From: Podospora bellae-mahoneyi
Lineage: Eukaryota; Ascomycota; Sordariomycetes; Sordariales; Podosporaceae
Length of the DNA stretch: 64,000 bases
Direction of reading: 5' to 3'
Assembly: GCF_035222275.1 (NCBI RefSeq)
Contig: NC_085884.1
Location: 4,092,001-4,156,000, forward strand
Below, piece by piece: positions 45,545 to 54,747 of this stretch. Made by a program: the position numbers and the translations under genes. Numbering within the stretch: position 1 is the first letter of the stretch; each line of letters starts with the position of its first letter. The notes beneath the pieces were generated by a model. The model worked only from the letters and a program-made list of their open reading frames with translations. It did not search any database and had not been told where the DNA came from.

Positions 45545-45752
45545 CAGAGAAGCACTGGCTGCGAGTTGGAAACACGGTGCGCTTGGTACACACTCACACA
45601 GTGTGGCACTGCACTGTGGTGAAATCAGAAATCACAGATTGGTCGGGCACGGCTCCGTCATCATTGCGGGCAACTGCCTGACCTGCTGCTGGCCATCACA
45701 TCACGCCTGGACAAATCCGGGACAGGCCGCATGAGACAAAGACCTGGACAGC

Positions 45753-47234
45753 ATGGGCGGCTTTAAAAGACTTCAGGCCATCGTTCTGGATGGTTTCTCC
45801 CACGACATTCAGATCGGCCAGCCTTTCGACACGTCATGGGGCGCTGCCTGGTTGACAAGCGTCTACACCGACATAGACCACGACCTGTTCCGAAACATGG
45901 ACCCAGTAGCCTTTCGCAGGGTAAGATATGGGAACAATGTTGCTGTTCTCTTTGGCGTGTTGGTGGAATGCGCCGAGTTCTACGAGCTTCCCTCGTTCTG
46001 GCATGTCATCTCTCAAGGCTTCAGCGCCAACGCAGACGCAGTGAAGTCGATAGTAACAGTCCTCGTCGCCGCCCGCAAGGCTGTCAAGGGCAGATACCCA
46101 ACCAGTGCCTCATCCCAAACAGCAAGGTCGGCCGACGAGTGGATCGACATTTTGGATCACCGAGGACGGAACACTTCGCTTTTCCAGTTTGCGCCTAGCA
46201 AGGAAGCAGACCTTCGAGCACGCGCTGCTGCCTTTTTCAAGTCCCAGCAGAAGCAATGGCTGAATGCAGCTTGGGTCTCTCTGAAGGACCAGCCTGTTTC
46301 AACACAGTCCCAGCTCTCGAGCAAGAGCTCAAGGAACGACCGACCAGCTTCGCCTGGCAACCAATCTGCCTATCGAGCTGGCAGCACTAGTCGGTCTAAC
46401 CCACGCAAGCGGTCTGCCTCGCCGCCACCTGAACGCAGCTCAAAACAAGCCAGAATGACGTCGACTTCAGCCACCAACCATCCAATTCCAGTCGAAGCCC
46501 AGACCAAAGTCCCTCTTCCAGAGTCGACAAACACGCCACAGGCATCCCAGCACCTGGTAGGCATCAAACTACCCACCGCTCCAGGGGGAGATCCCTCGCC
46601 GAGATCCTCCTGGCTGCTCAAAGCCGGCAGCCACATCCCCAGCAGACCCCCATCAATCGCAGACCTTGTCCCGCTCTCAGACTCGTCCGAACACGAAGGG
46701 GTGGTCAAACTCCGCAATCGGATTTCCATCCTAGAGGCAGAGCTCGCCAACGCCAAAGCCGAACCCCCACCCCCCTCAAAACCTAATGGCTTTGACCCCC
46801 AAGAGTTGAAGAGCACGCTTTCGACTATCACGAATGCGGTTTCGACGCTGATGGAATCATCTCATCACATTGTGGACGGGTTGCAGAGTCTGCAGAATGA
46901 TATCCTTTTCCGGCCGCAGCCACAAGCACAGCAGCTTTTGACGCCTGATCCGCCGGCGTTTGAGGCGAAACTGGATGCGCAGCATGATTTGCTGCTTGCG
47001 CTGACGAAGCAGATGGCGGCGGGGAAGGAGGAGCCGGAGACGGTGGAGGAGGCGCTCAGGTTGGTGGAGAGGGATGTTAGGGGGCATCGGGAGAGGTTGT
47101 TGAGGTTGTATCACAAGATGGATATGGATGGGGCGGAGGAAGGGGGGAAGGTTGATTGGGTTGCGGGCATATTGGCGGGGATGGAGGATTTGGAACGGAG
47201 GATAGGGGAGGGGGTACCAAGGGGGGGTGGTTGA
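45753..47234 (+). CDS. Unknown protein with C-terminal coiled coil
   Basis: A single exon of 493 residues. Residues 1-150 look folded (FKRLQAIVLDGFSHDIQIGQ, HVISQGFSANADAVKSIVTV). Residues 170-320 are Ser/Pro/Arg-rich and disordered with a basic stretch (SNPRKRSASPPPERSSKQAR) that could be a nuclear signal. The C-terminal part has coiled-coil character (VVKLRNRISILEAELANAKA, and PETVEEALRLVERDVRGHRE). I recognise no family. It follows the previous unknown gene in the same direction across 289 bases; the two differ in sequence but share the plan of a disordered region attached to a helical one. Confidence 0.75.
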   Translation: MGGFKRLQAIVLDGFSHDIQIGQPFDTSWGAAWLTSVYTDIDHDLFRNMDPVAFRRVRYGNNVAVLFGVLVECAEFYELPSFWHVISQGFSANADAVKSIVTVLVAARKAVKGRYPTSASSQTARSADEWIDILDHRGRNTSLFQFAPSKEADLRARAAAFFKSQQKQWLNAAWVSLKDQPVSTQSQLSSKSSRNDRPASPGNQSAYRAGSTSRSNPRKRSASPPPERSSKQARMTSTSATNHPIPVEAQTKVPLPESTNTPQASQHLVGIKLPTAPGGDPSPRSSWLLKAGSHIPSRPPSIADLVPLSDSSEHEGVVKLRNRISILEAELANAKAEPPPPSKPNGFDPQELKSTLSTITNAVSTLMESSHHIVDGLQSLQNDILFRPQPQAQQLLTPDPPAFEAKLDAQHDLLLALTKQMAAGKEEPETVEEALRLVERDVRGHRERLLRLYHKMDMDGAEEGGKVDWVAGILAGMEDLERRIGEGVPRGGG

Positions 47235-48950
47235 GTAAGGGAAAAGGGACGTGATGTGAGTTTATGGAGGAAATGGGCGCGGTTAAATATATTTACCTAG
47301 GTATTTTTATGCTTAGCTGGGGGAAAATGGCGTCGGGCGATCTTGTATGGCCAATCTTTGAGGAGGAGAATGGCGATTCTTTGGGCACGATATATGTGTT
47401 ATGGTATGGTGTGAATTGACAAACCGCTACACAGGCACAGGAACAAAACTACCATGGCCATGCAGGCCCGGAATATAACCACCAGGAAGCAACCAGAATG
47501 GTGGCCCCACATATCCCCAGGCACAGTATATACTGTGACAATATGGGAATGTGAAAGATGATATATGTGCCTGCTTATCAACAGAGCTCAGACGACGTTA
47601 CTTCCCCCTGATCTTCTTCCCCGCCCCCACAACCTCCTTGTTCGTCTTGCCATGCGCCTCTTGGCAAGCACAGCCTCAATGCCGGGGTCGCAACCATCAA
47701 ATGTCCAGCGGTGATCTAGGTTCTTTGTGTGACCTGCGCCTTTGAATTCCAGGGCGAAGAGGTGGTATCACGATATGGCACTGGTGAAGGCTAGCTCGGT
47801 CACCGGTGCTAACTAGTGTGCACTAGGCTCATACACAAAAGATGTAAAGCCAAAACCCGGTTGGAATCCGGAACACCGTCCTCAGCTGTTCAGCGCCGGC
47901 TGTCTTGAGAATGGAACTCGCTTCTCCGAACGAGCACGACCGGGGGTAACAGCTAAAGTTACGAATGTCGTTCACTCTAGGTGCCTACATTATCCAGGAA
48001 TACCCCAACTCTCATCCCTCAAGCCCCCCAAACAGTAGCCAGAAGAAGCCCGTAGTATCCAATCAAAGCTCCAGTTAATACCGCTGTGTTTGTCCAACTT
48101 TTGACAACCCAGCAAAAATGCAAGATACCCATTCCATCACAACCATGATTCATTGCAATGTCCTTTCATCTCGTCATACACACACCCCTTGATGGCAGCC
48201 TTGACTAGTGCTGAAACTCTTGTCATCATCCAGATCAGAGAGTGTACCACCTCAGGTTCTGTCTCATCATGGATGGCTCGGCATTGCCATCCGTGACACT
48301 GCTGCCTTCCTCGCTGATCTTGGAAAGGGGCCTAGTGCCACCCGAGCCAAAGGCGGTGTTGATGGTGTGGACAAAACCAGTGTTTGACAAAGTAGGGGGG
48401 AAGGAAACCAAATACCTGTTTTGGATTTGAACTTGAAGCCTTCCCCGAGGAAAAAAGATGTCTGTCTAGGCATCCACGGTCCCCAAATCATAATTGGCTA
48501 TAAGACCAAAACCACGTGTCCGAAGACATTTGGGACTGTCGGAATTCGTTCCTATAAACCACGTTTAGGGTGGTAGACGGCAGGCAAGGCCTGTAGTGGG
48601 GGATTCGCACAGGTGGCAGGAATAACACCCTCAACTGGTGGACATTTTTGTGGCGAATTGAACAGCGGCTGGTGGCAGTACAAAGTGCTAGTTATAATAG
48701 AGGCACCAGCGCCGAGTCTCGGTTGGTTTTGTGCCATTATAATATCAGGTACTTGAGATAGACGTAGAGGACATCTTCAGTTTCATCCAATCACACACAG
48801 CCAGGCACGCATACGTCATCCAAGCCCAACAGAACAGGGCCCACCTGGCGATAGACACACCAACACAAATCCATTATGGATTATTTCTTATCCATGAAAA
48901 TAAACACCATACTTGTGTTATGGAGCGGTTGACACTTGCACAACCAAATC
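47235..48950. other. Gene-poor gap
   Basis: 1.7 kb. A TTTACCTAGGTATTTT palindrome lies at about 47291. On the minus strand, 47767 to 47588 is an open frame without an initiating ATG that reads like real protein (see findings). Otherwise nothing is supported. Confidence 0.4.
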
Positions 48951-50576
48951 ATGATCAGCCACTCGCTTACCAACCTCATTTTCATCCGCATCTGCATTTT
49001 TCTCCTTGAGCATGCTCTCTTCATCGAGCTCTCACTTCTCATTCTCACCTCACTCTTTTTCGGGCCTCAACCAACATCGGGCTCCCCCACAGCAATAGCC
49101 CTCAAACTATTCATTCTCACTCTCTGCATCCTCGAGATATTCTCCCTCCTCTTCCTCTATCTCCCCCACAAAGAACGCCTGCTCAAAAGCAAGGCCATCC
49201 ACCCCTCCCCACCACTTACCAGCTCTCAACGTCAAGCGCTCTTCCAACAATGCACCGCCAACGTCCCCGACTGGCACCGTTACCTCCAACTCTGGTTCCT
49301 CAACGCACCCCTCACTGAGATAAAACGCGACAACATCCGTGACTTCATCCTCTGGGGCTTCTTCGACACAGACTCAACCGCCCCTCTCACCCCTGAAATC
49401 GAACTCGAAATCGACAGCTACATCTCCCACATCGAGACCCTTTCCAATCGTAAATTCCCTCCCGGCCGCGGCAACTCCACCACCGCCCTCCGCCTTACCT
49501 TTGATCCGATCCAAACCCGCTACAGAAGTATCATCTGGTATCTCCTCGTCTGTGCCATCGACGCCTTCACCCACCTCACCCTCTACCGAAACAACTTCTC
49601 CCACCACCGCCCCTATTGCCCTCCTCCCCAAACCACAGCAACTGTCGTCTCTCCCAAACTATTCCACTCCTTCCCCCCCCCAGTCCTATCCCACCTCTTC
49701 CCCCACCGCCCCCCCTCCCCGGCAAACCACCTCTCTTACTACCTCCGCCCTCACCGATCCCCAACCCACAAACCGGTAATCTTCCTCCACGGAATAGGCA
49801 TAGGCCTCTACCCCTACCCACCCCTCCTCCTCTCCCTCCCCAAGGAAATCGGCATCCTCATCCTGGAAAACCTCCCCTTTTCCTCCCGCTTAACATGCCC
49901 CCCATTGTCCAAAACCCTCTTCCTCCAAGAACTATGCTCCATCCTCTCCCACTTACCGCCCTGCTGGGAGGAATTCACGCTCGTAACCCACAGCTACGGC
50001 TCCGTCCTCGCAGCCCACATCCTCTCCGACACCACCCTCTCACCCCGCGTCACCAGCCTGGTGCTAATCGACCCCGTGACCATCCTGCTCCACCTCCCCG
50101 ATGTGGCCTACAACTTCACCCGCCGCCAACCCGCCAAAGCAAACGAATGGCAGCTGTGGTACTTTGCCAGCACAGACCTCGGGGTAGGGGAGGGGCTGGG
50201 GCGATATTTTTTCTGGAGGGAGAACATCCTCTGGAGGGAGGACTTGACGACCACGACGACCCAAAGGAGAAAAGTGGCGGTTGTGCTGAGCGGGAGGGAT
50301 CTGATAGTTGATACCGGGACGGTGGCCAAGTACCTTGCTTGTGAAGAGGGGGATTGGACAAAGCAAAAGGATCACAGGTGGACAACAACAACAACAACAA
50401 CGACGGCAACAACTGATGTGCAAGCACAAAAAACACACAAGACACGGGACGGGATAGAAATCATCTGGTTCCCCGACCTAGACCACGCGCAGGTTTTTGA
50501 ACAGAAAAAAGACTATCAACTTGTTGCTGAAGTGGTGGAGAGTTATTGTGGTCACAAAAAGGAGAATGGAAAATAA
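48951..50576 (+). CDS. Membrane-anchored alpha/beta hydrolase
   Basis: A single exon of 541 residues. The N-terminus has two or three membrane segments (LIFIRICIFLLEHALFIELS, then ALKLFILTLCILEIFSLLFL). A helical linker follows (residues 80-250), then the hydrolase: oxyanion strand PVIFLHGIGIGLYPY, nucleophile elbow VTHSYGS, acid in SGRDLIV and histidine in DLDHAQVF. This layout is found in a fungal family of large membrane hydrolases of unknown substrate. A Thr repeat (TTTTTTTTATT) interrupts the region between acid and histidine. The ATG at 48951 is the first in frame. The coding strand is extremely pyrimidine-rich between 49.1 and 50.0 kb. Confidence 0.85.
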   Translation: MISHSLTNLIFIRICIFLLEHALFIELSLLILTSLFFGPQPTSGSPTAIALKLFILTLCILEIFSLLFLYLPHKERLLKSKAIHPSPPLTSSQRQALFQQCTANVPDWHRYLQLWFLNAPLTEIKRDNIRDFILWGFFDTDSTAPLTPEIELEIDSYISHIETLSNRKFPPGRGNSTTALRLTFDPIQTRYRSIIWYLLVCAIDAFTHLTLYRNNFSHHRPYCPPPQTTATVVSPKLFHSFPPPVLSHLFPHRPPSPANHLSYYLRPHRSPTHKPVIFLHGIGIGLYPYPPLLLSLPKEIGILILENLPFSSRLTCPPLSKTLFLQELCSILSHLPPCWEEFTLVTHSYGSVLAAHILSDTTLSPRVTSLVLIDPVTILLHLPDVAYNFTRRQPAKANEWQLWYFASTDLGVGEGLGRYFFWRENILWREDLTTTTTQRRKVAVVLSGRDLIVDTGTVAKYLACEEGDWTKQKDHRWTTTTTTTTATTDVQAQKTHKTRDGIEIIWFPDLDHAQVFEQKKDYQLVAEVVESYCGHKKENGK

Positions 50577-50665
50577 CATTGTAAATAGGTTAGATATTTC
50601 CTATATATGCGTAGGTATTTTCCATTTATATGTCAATAAATAAATAATAAACAAAAACACCCAAG

Positions 50666-51578
50666 TCATGACCTCCCCTCCTTCAACTCTGCTCCGCCCC
50701 AACTCCTCAAGTTAACCTCCACAGGCGCCGACCCGCTCCGCACCACAACCATCACCAAATCCTCCGCCTCCGACTCGTTAACAGCCTGGTGCTCGAGCCA
50801 CGCAGGAATATACGCAAAGTCCCCCTTTCCGAGCACGTGGCGTTCGGGGTGCTGCTCGTCTTCGTCTTTTGGCTGGGCGAGGAGGACGCCCGTGCCGGAT
50901 GTCACGTAGATGATTGTTTCTTTGAGGGTGAGGTACATCAGGGTCATGGATCATTGCATGATACAACACTTTCTAGGATATGTATCAAGTTGGAAAGGAA
51001 AGAAACAGACAAAAAAACGTACCTTGCTCTCCGTTGTGGTGTATTAAAGAGGATGATCGGGGCTTCACAATGAGGACTGGCAAAGCGGGATATTGGTTGG
51101 TAGCATGCTCATCAAGCTCAACAGCTAGCTAAATGGTGGTGGGTGTTGGGAAGGGATGGATGGATGGATGGATGGATGGATGGATGGATGGATGGCCTTC
51201 CCACCCTCAGCCAGCCAACCGGTGCTTTCCAGCATGGGCAAACCACGGTAACCCACTGATCAAGGGGGCCCGGGAACAAGTAGGGGACATCGGAACTTAA
51301 AACTCACCTGTCGCGCACATGCTCTCCGCCTGCCCAACTATGGCGTCCCTGCTGATAACCCGCGGCCCTTCTGCCGCTGGCGCTGGAGTTGGTGCTGGAG
51401 TCGGCGCTGCTGCTGGTATCACCGTTTTCGGGGATACATCTGTCCGGTCATCGGCTTGTTGGTCACCTGATGTGTGGTGCTCCGAGGGGGGGAGTATATC
51501 GGCGGATCTGGTCACAGATATGGATGCCGGCATGATCATGGGCAGGACCTCCTGGACGATTGGGATCAAGGACGCCAT
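50666..51578 (-). CDS. Cupin-domain protein
   Basis: Three exons (51578-51308, 51124-51023, 50919-50666) join in phase to 208 residues. Exon 1 gives a Pro/Ala-rich start (PAAAPTPAPTPAPAAEGPRV) and SRDAIVGQAESMCAT; exon 2 gives VLIVKPRSSSLIHHNGEQ; exon 3 gives ETIIYVTSGTGVLL and the core GKGDFAYIPAWLEHQAVNES. Together these form one cupin barrel: HHNGEQETIIYV is the first motif and GDFAYIPAWLEHQ the second, with metal-ligand His and Glu residues in place. Fungal proteins of this type are uncharacterised. Intron 1 contains a (GGAT)n microsatellite. Exon 3 read alone would miss half of motif 1, so the splice matters. The exon-1 start (MASLIPIVQ) is the most plausible of several in-frame Met codons. 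Confidence 0.75.
51154..51195. repeat. (GGAT)n microsatellite
   Basis: About ten perfect GGAT units lying in the first intron of the cupin gene. Confidence 0.9.
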
Positions 51579-51591
51579 CGTGTGGAATAGT

Positions 51592-52629
51592 TCACGCGCG
51601 TCCGGGATGTACATCCGTAGAGGTGTGGCTATGACAAAGTAGGAAGGCGAGTATGACGGACAGGACTTGGCCTGCGAGGTTGGCAGTGGCACATGAGATG
51701 CGATGCCGACTGGAGGTGGTGACTGTAACGGGGATGATTTGAGAGCGGTGCCGTCTGGGATTTTTATCGTCGTCGGGTTCTGCTGAGGGATGGGTGAGTT
51801 GGCACAGTTGACGGTTGGGTATCAGGGATCGGCCCCGGTGGTCGCCAGTAGCCCAAAAGAACAATTCGCCCGTTTCTCGTCTTCAGATGCGGCCTGCTTT
51901 GAAGTCCGACACTGAAAGTCACACAATGCGCATCGGATGGTAATTGTGAGTCGTCCTCTGCCACCTTCCGTGTTGGTGAGCTCGCTGCCAACTGGCCGTC
52001 CAGATCGATACCCGAGATCGGGAAACCTGCGGCGCAACCAGAATCGGGAGTGTTTGGTCCAATCGACAAAAGAGGGAGGACGTCGACGATGTCTCGATGG
52101 TATTGGGTGAAGTAAATAACAATGTGACTGAGCCGATGCCTGATGTTTCACTCTCATCCCGGAAGGTGAGGTGAGGATTGCGGTGAGGTCAGTGGAGCTG
52201 TGCTGTCCGTTGGGCTGCGTGATAAGGAAGGCGATAAGAAAGGTACTTCGTTGTACGTACCACTTGGGTGCAGTCTTGAAGTACCGCCTGGGACCCCACT
52301 CGAGCTTGACTGCCGGAGCGGGGATGGCGGGCTTGAAGCGCCGACCGAGCAGCTGCTGCCGTCGCCACTAGCTTCGGTACTCAGTCCGGGGCCATATACA
52401 CCTGCCCTATCTGGACCGTGATGGCATCTGCACATGTGTGCCCTCCGCAATGGTGGCCGTCTTTATCACAGATCCGATACCCGAGCGCCGGTGCCGGGCA
52501 GCAGCTCGAACCCTGCACCTCGTGGTTGTGTGACATGGTGGGGGGAGGAGGGGTTCCCAGGGCGTGGTCGCGCGATATTTGGGGATAAATGATGAGGATG
52601 AGAGCCATGTCGATGATGCAAAACCTCAT
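51592..52629 (-). CDS. Possible secreted or GPI-anchored protein, exons unresolved
   Basis: From the ATG at 52629 an uninterrupted frame encodes a hydrophobic start (MRFCIIDMALILIIYPQIS) and a Cys-rich stretch (GSSCCPAPALGYRICDKDGH followed by HCGGHTC). Downstream on the same strand come Ser/Thr-rich frames (STEASGDGSSCSVGASSPPS; TSPNTIETSSTSS) and a hydrophobic stretch (LAGQVLSVILAFLLC) near 51650. The order signal peptide, Cys module, Ser/Thr stalk, hydrophobic tail is that of a fungal surface protein such as the one at 7455-8291. Candidate donors exist (GTACGT near 52256; GTGTAT near 52402) but I could not complete a single in-phase model. Alternative: only the 82-residue first frame (to 52381) is real, or the gene is decayed. 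Confidence 0.35.
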
Positions 52630-52840
52630 GCTAGCTGCCCTGTCGCTTTGTCTCCAACTTTGCCTTCTGCATCTGGTGGTGCGGGGTAGCTCTCTCCCTC
52701 CGGTGTCTCCTGCCCCCTCAGCTAAGAGTCCACCTTCCATTTTTTGTTGATAAAGAAGGGGAAAGAGCACCTTGATGGCAGAGGTGGAGTGAACCCCGCC
52801 TTGTCCCCATCTTTGACATCTCGAGGAAACGCCGGCTGAA

Positions 52841-54551
52841 ATGAGCCATCTGGAACACGGCGCCGCAGTGGTGATGGCAGCCGAAGAACTCTCCAGGCTG
52901 GAGCTGCTCCCCCCTGAGCTGGTGTACAGCATCTTATCTTACCTCTCACCCTTTGACCTTGTCGCTGTCTCGGCGACATCACGCATCCTCTACACCCGTG
53001 CCAGCGCCGATCACCTCTGGCAAGCTCTGATTCAAGAAAACGTCCCTGGTATCCAAGTCAGGACTCCGGCACCATGCCGGAGCTTCAAGGCTCTCTACCG
53101 GGCCCATGATCCCTACTGGTACCTGCCCAAATACAAGATATGGTTCGCAGATGTCAACCTCACCGGCAGACTCATCATCGTCCGCTACGACCCCCGAAGG
53201 GGCTGCATCGAAGGCTACCAACTCGTCGCCGCAAACCGAAGTCGCACCTTTCAACCCTGGGAAGCCAACCGCAACGTCTCGATTCACCACTTTGACCCTG
53301 TCGTTCAACTTCACATGGACAAGACCATGATCCAGCTGGACGCCGTCGACTCTGCCGACTCTCTTGCCTTCGACTCGGACAGTCCAGCCTGGGCCCGTTT
53401 CAACACCATCAACCTCCGCCTTGTCCGTTCTCGCACCTCCTCGAGGGAAGGCAACTTCTCTCGCTCACCCTCCCCAGCTTCAGTCGCTCCGCCTAAACGC
53501 TCACGTCTCCTCTGCGAGCGTCGAATGCAGAATTCCACCGACTCGATGTATGCTACCATCTTCCACACCCGCGTCCTTTCCTCCGACGAGATCTCCTTCT
53601 GCGCCTCCCCCAAGTTTCCCTACGGCTTCATCTGGCCACCCCCCGCCATCCCCTCGGGCCACCGCGTCTTCGGAACAGCCGCCAAGCTCTCCGGTGGACG
53701 GCACTTCAAACCAGAGACCCGCCCCTCCTCCCGTTCCGACCTCTCCGACAAGGCCTTTGTGATCAAAACATGGCTTGCCACGCGCATCCCCGGCCGAGCT
53801 GTTTCCAATATGTCCGTCATCGCAGATCCGTTAGCCGTAAGCATGATGAACCTGCCCCTTGCCGTCCAGGGAGACGACGCCGTAGACGACAGCCTAGACG
53901 ACGACGTCTCAATCCGGATGCAGATAGGGCAGGAACTCGCTACTTATGCCACGCTGGACCCGAAACTGTACACCCCGACAAAAGAAAAGCCGTTTAGGGG
54001 GATCTGGGTAGGCGATTACTCGGGTCACGGGTGTGAATTTCTTCTTGTCACGCAACCAGATGATGAGACGCCTTTTGATGCCGAGAGTATCCAACCCCGT
54101 GAGGAAGAGTCGCCCGACGAGTTTGAGAAGCGAAAATACGACGAAATTGTCTATCGTGGTCCGCTGGAGGCGGTTAAACTTACGGGTGACCCTAACGTTC
54201 CCCGAGGGGAAGTAACCTTTCGAGTTGCGGACCTAGGAGAAAGGGGGCTCATCAATATCTGCCAATATGAACCGTTTGAGGGGGTGAGGATTGTGAAGAG
54301 CCAGGGACATGTGGGCTCGACGGGATTTGTCAATGGTGAGTTCTTCTTCGATCTATCTACCTGTGGCGGGAGGGACGAGGATGATGGCTGACAGACCCCA
54401 TAAATTTATTTGGGATGGCGCGACAGATAGCTTTATTGAGTCGCAGTTGTTGCTGATCAGCCACGATAGGCTGGCGCAGTATTGGTCTGAGTTTGGCCAT
54501 GTGAGTTTCCTTCAGAGGGTGGATATTGATGGGTTCTTGGCCCCCGCGTAG
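52841..54551 (+). CDS. F-box protein
   Basis: Two exons (52841-54335, 54427-54551) give 539 residues. LELLPPELVYSILSYLSPFD near residue 20 is a clear F-box, the Skp1-binding motif of SCF ubiquitin ligases. The remainder is a large substrate-side region with a Ser/Arg-rich insert (about 200-230) and conserved blocks (FRGIWVGDYSGHGCEFLLVT; EVTFRVADLGERGLINICQY). For the intron I use the GTGAGT donor and the acceptor GCGCGACAG: the join gives GFVN-DSFIESQLLLIS, the family's usual ending, whereas an earlier ACAG acceptor is out of phase. A second Met (MAAEELSRLE) at 52874 may be the real start. Substrate unknown. Confidence 0.85.
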
Positions 54552-54747
54552 AGAGCTTTTTGGGGGTTGTGATGGTGGTGAGATAACAGATTGGCTATTT
54601 GCATAGAGCGGCTTGCTCCGAGGTGTAAATCATGATCAAATTAATGTATTAGGACCAAATAATTGGCGTTTTCCTGTCTGAGGCGCCATGAAACCTGAGA
54701 TATATCCCCAAACGCCATATTTACCAGACCGTCCCCAGCCAGCACCG

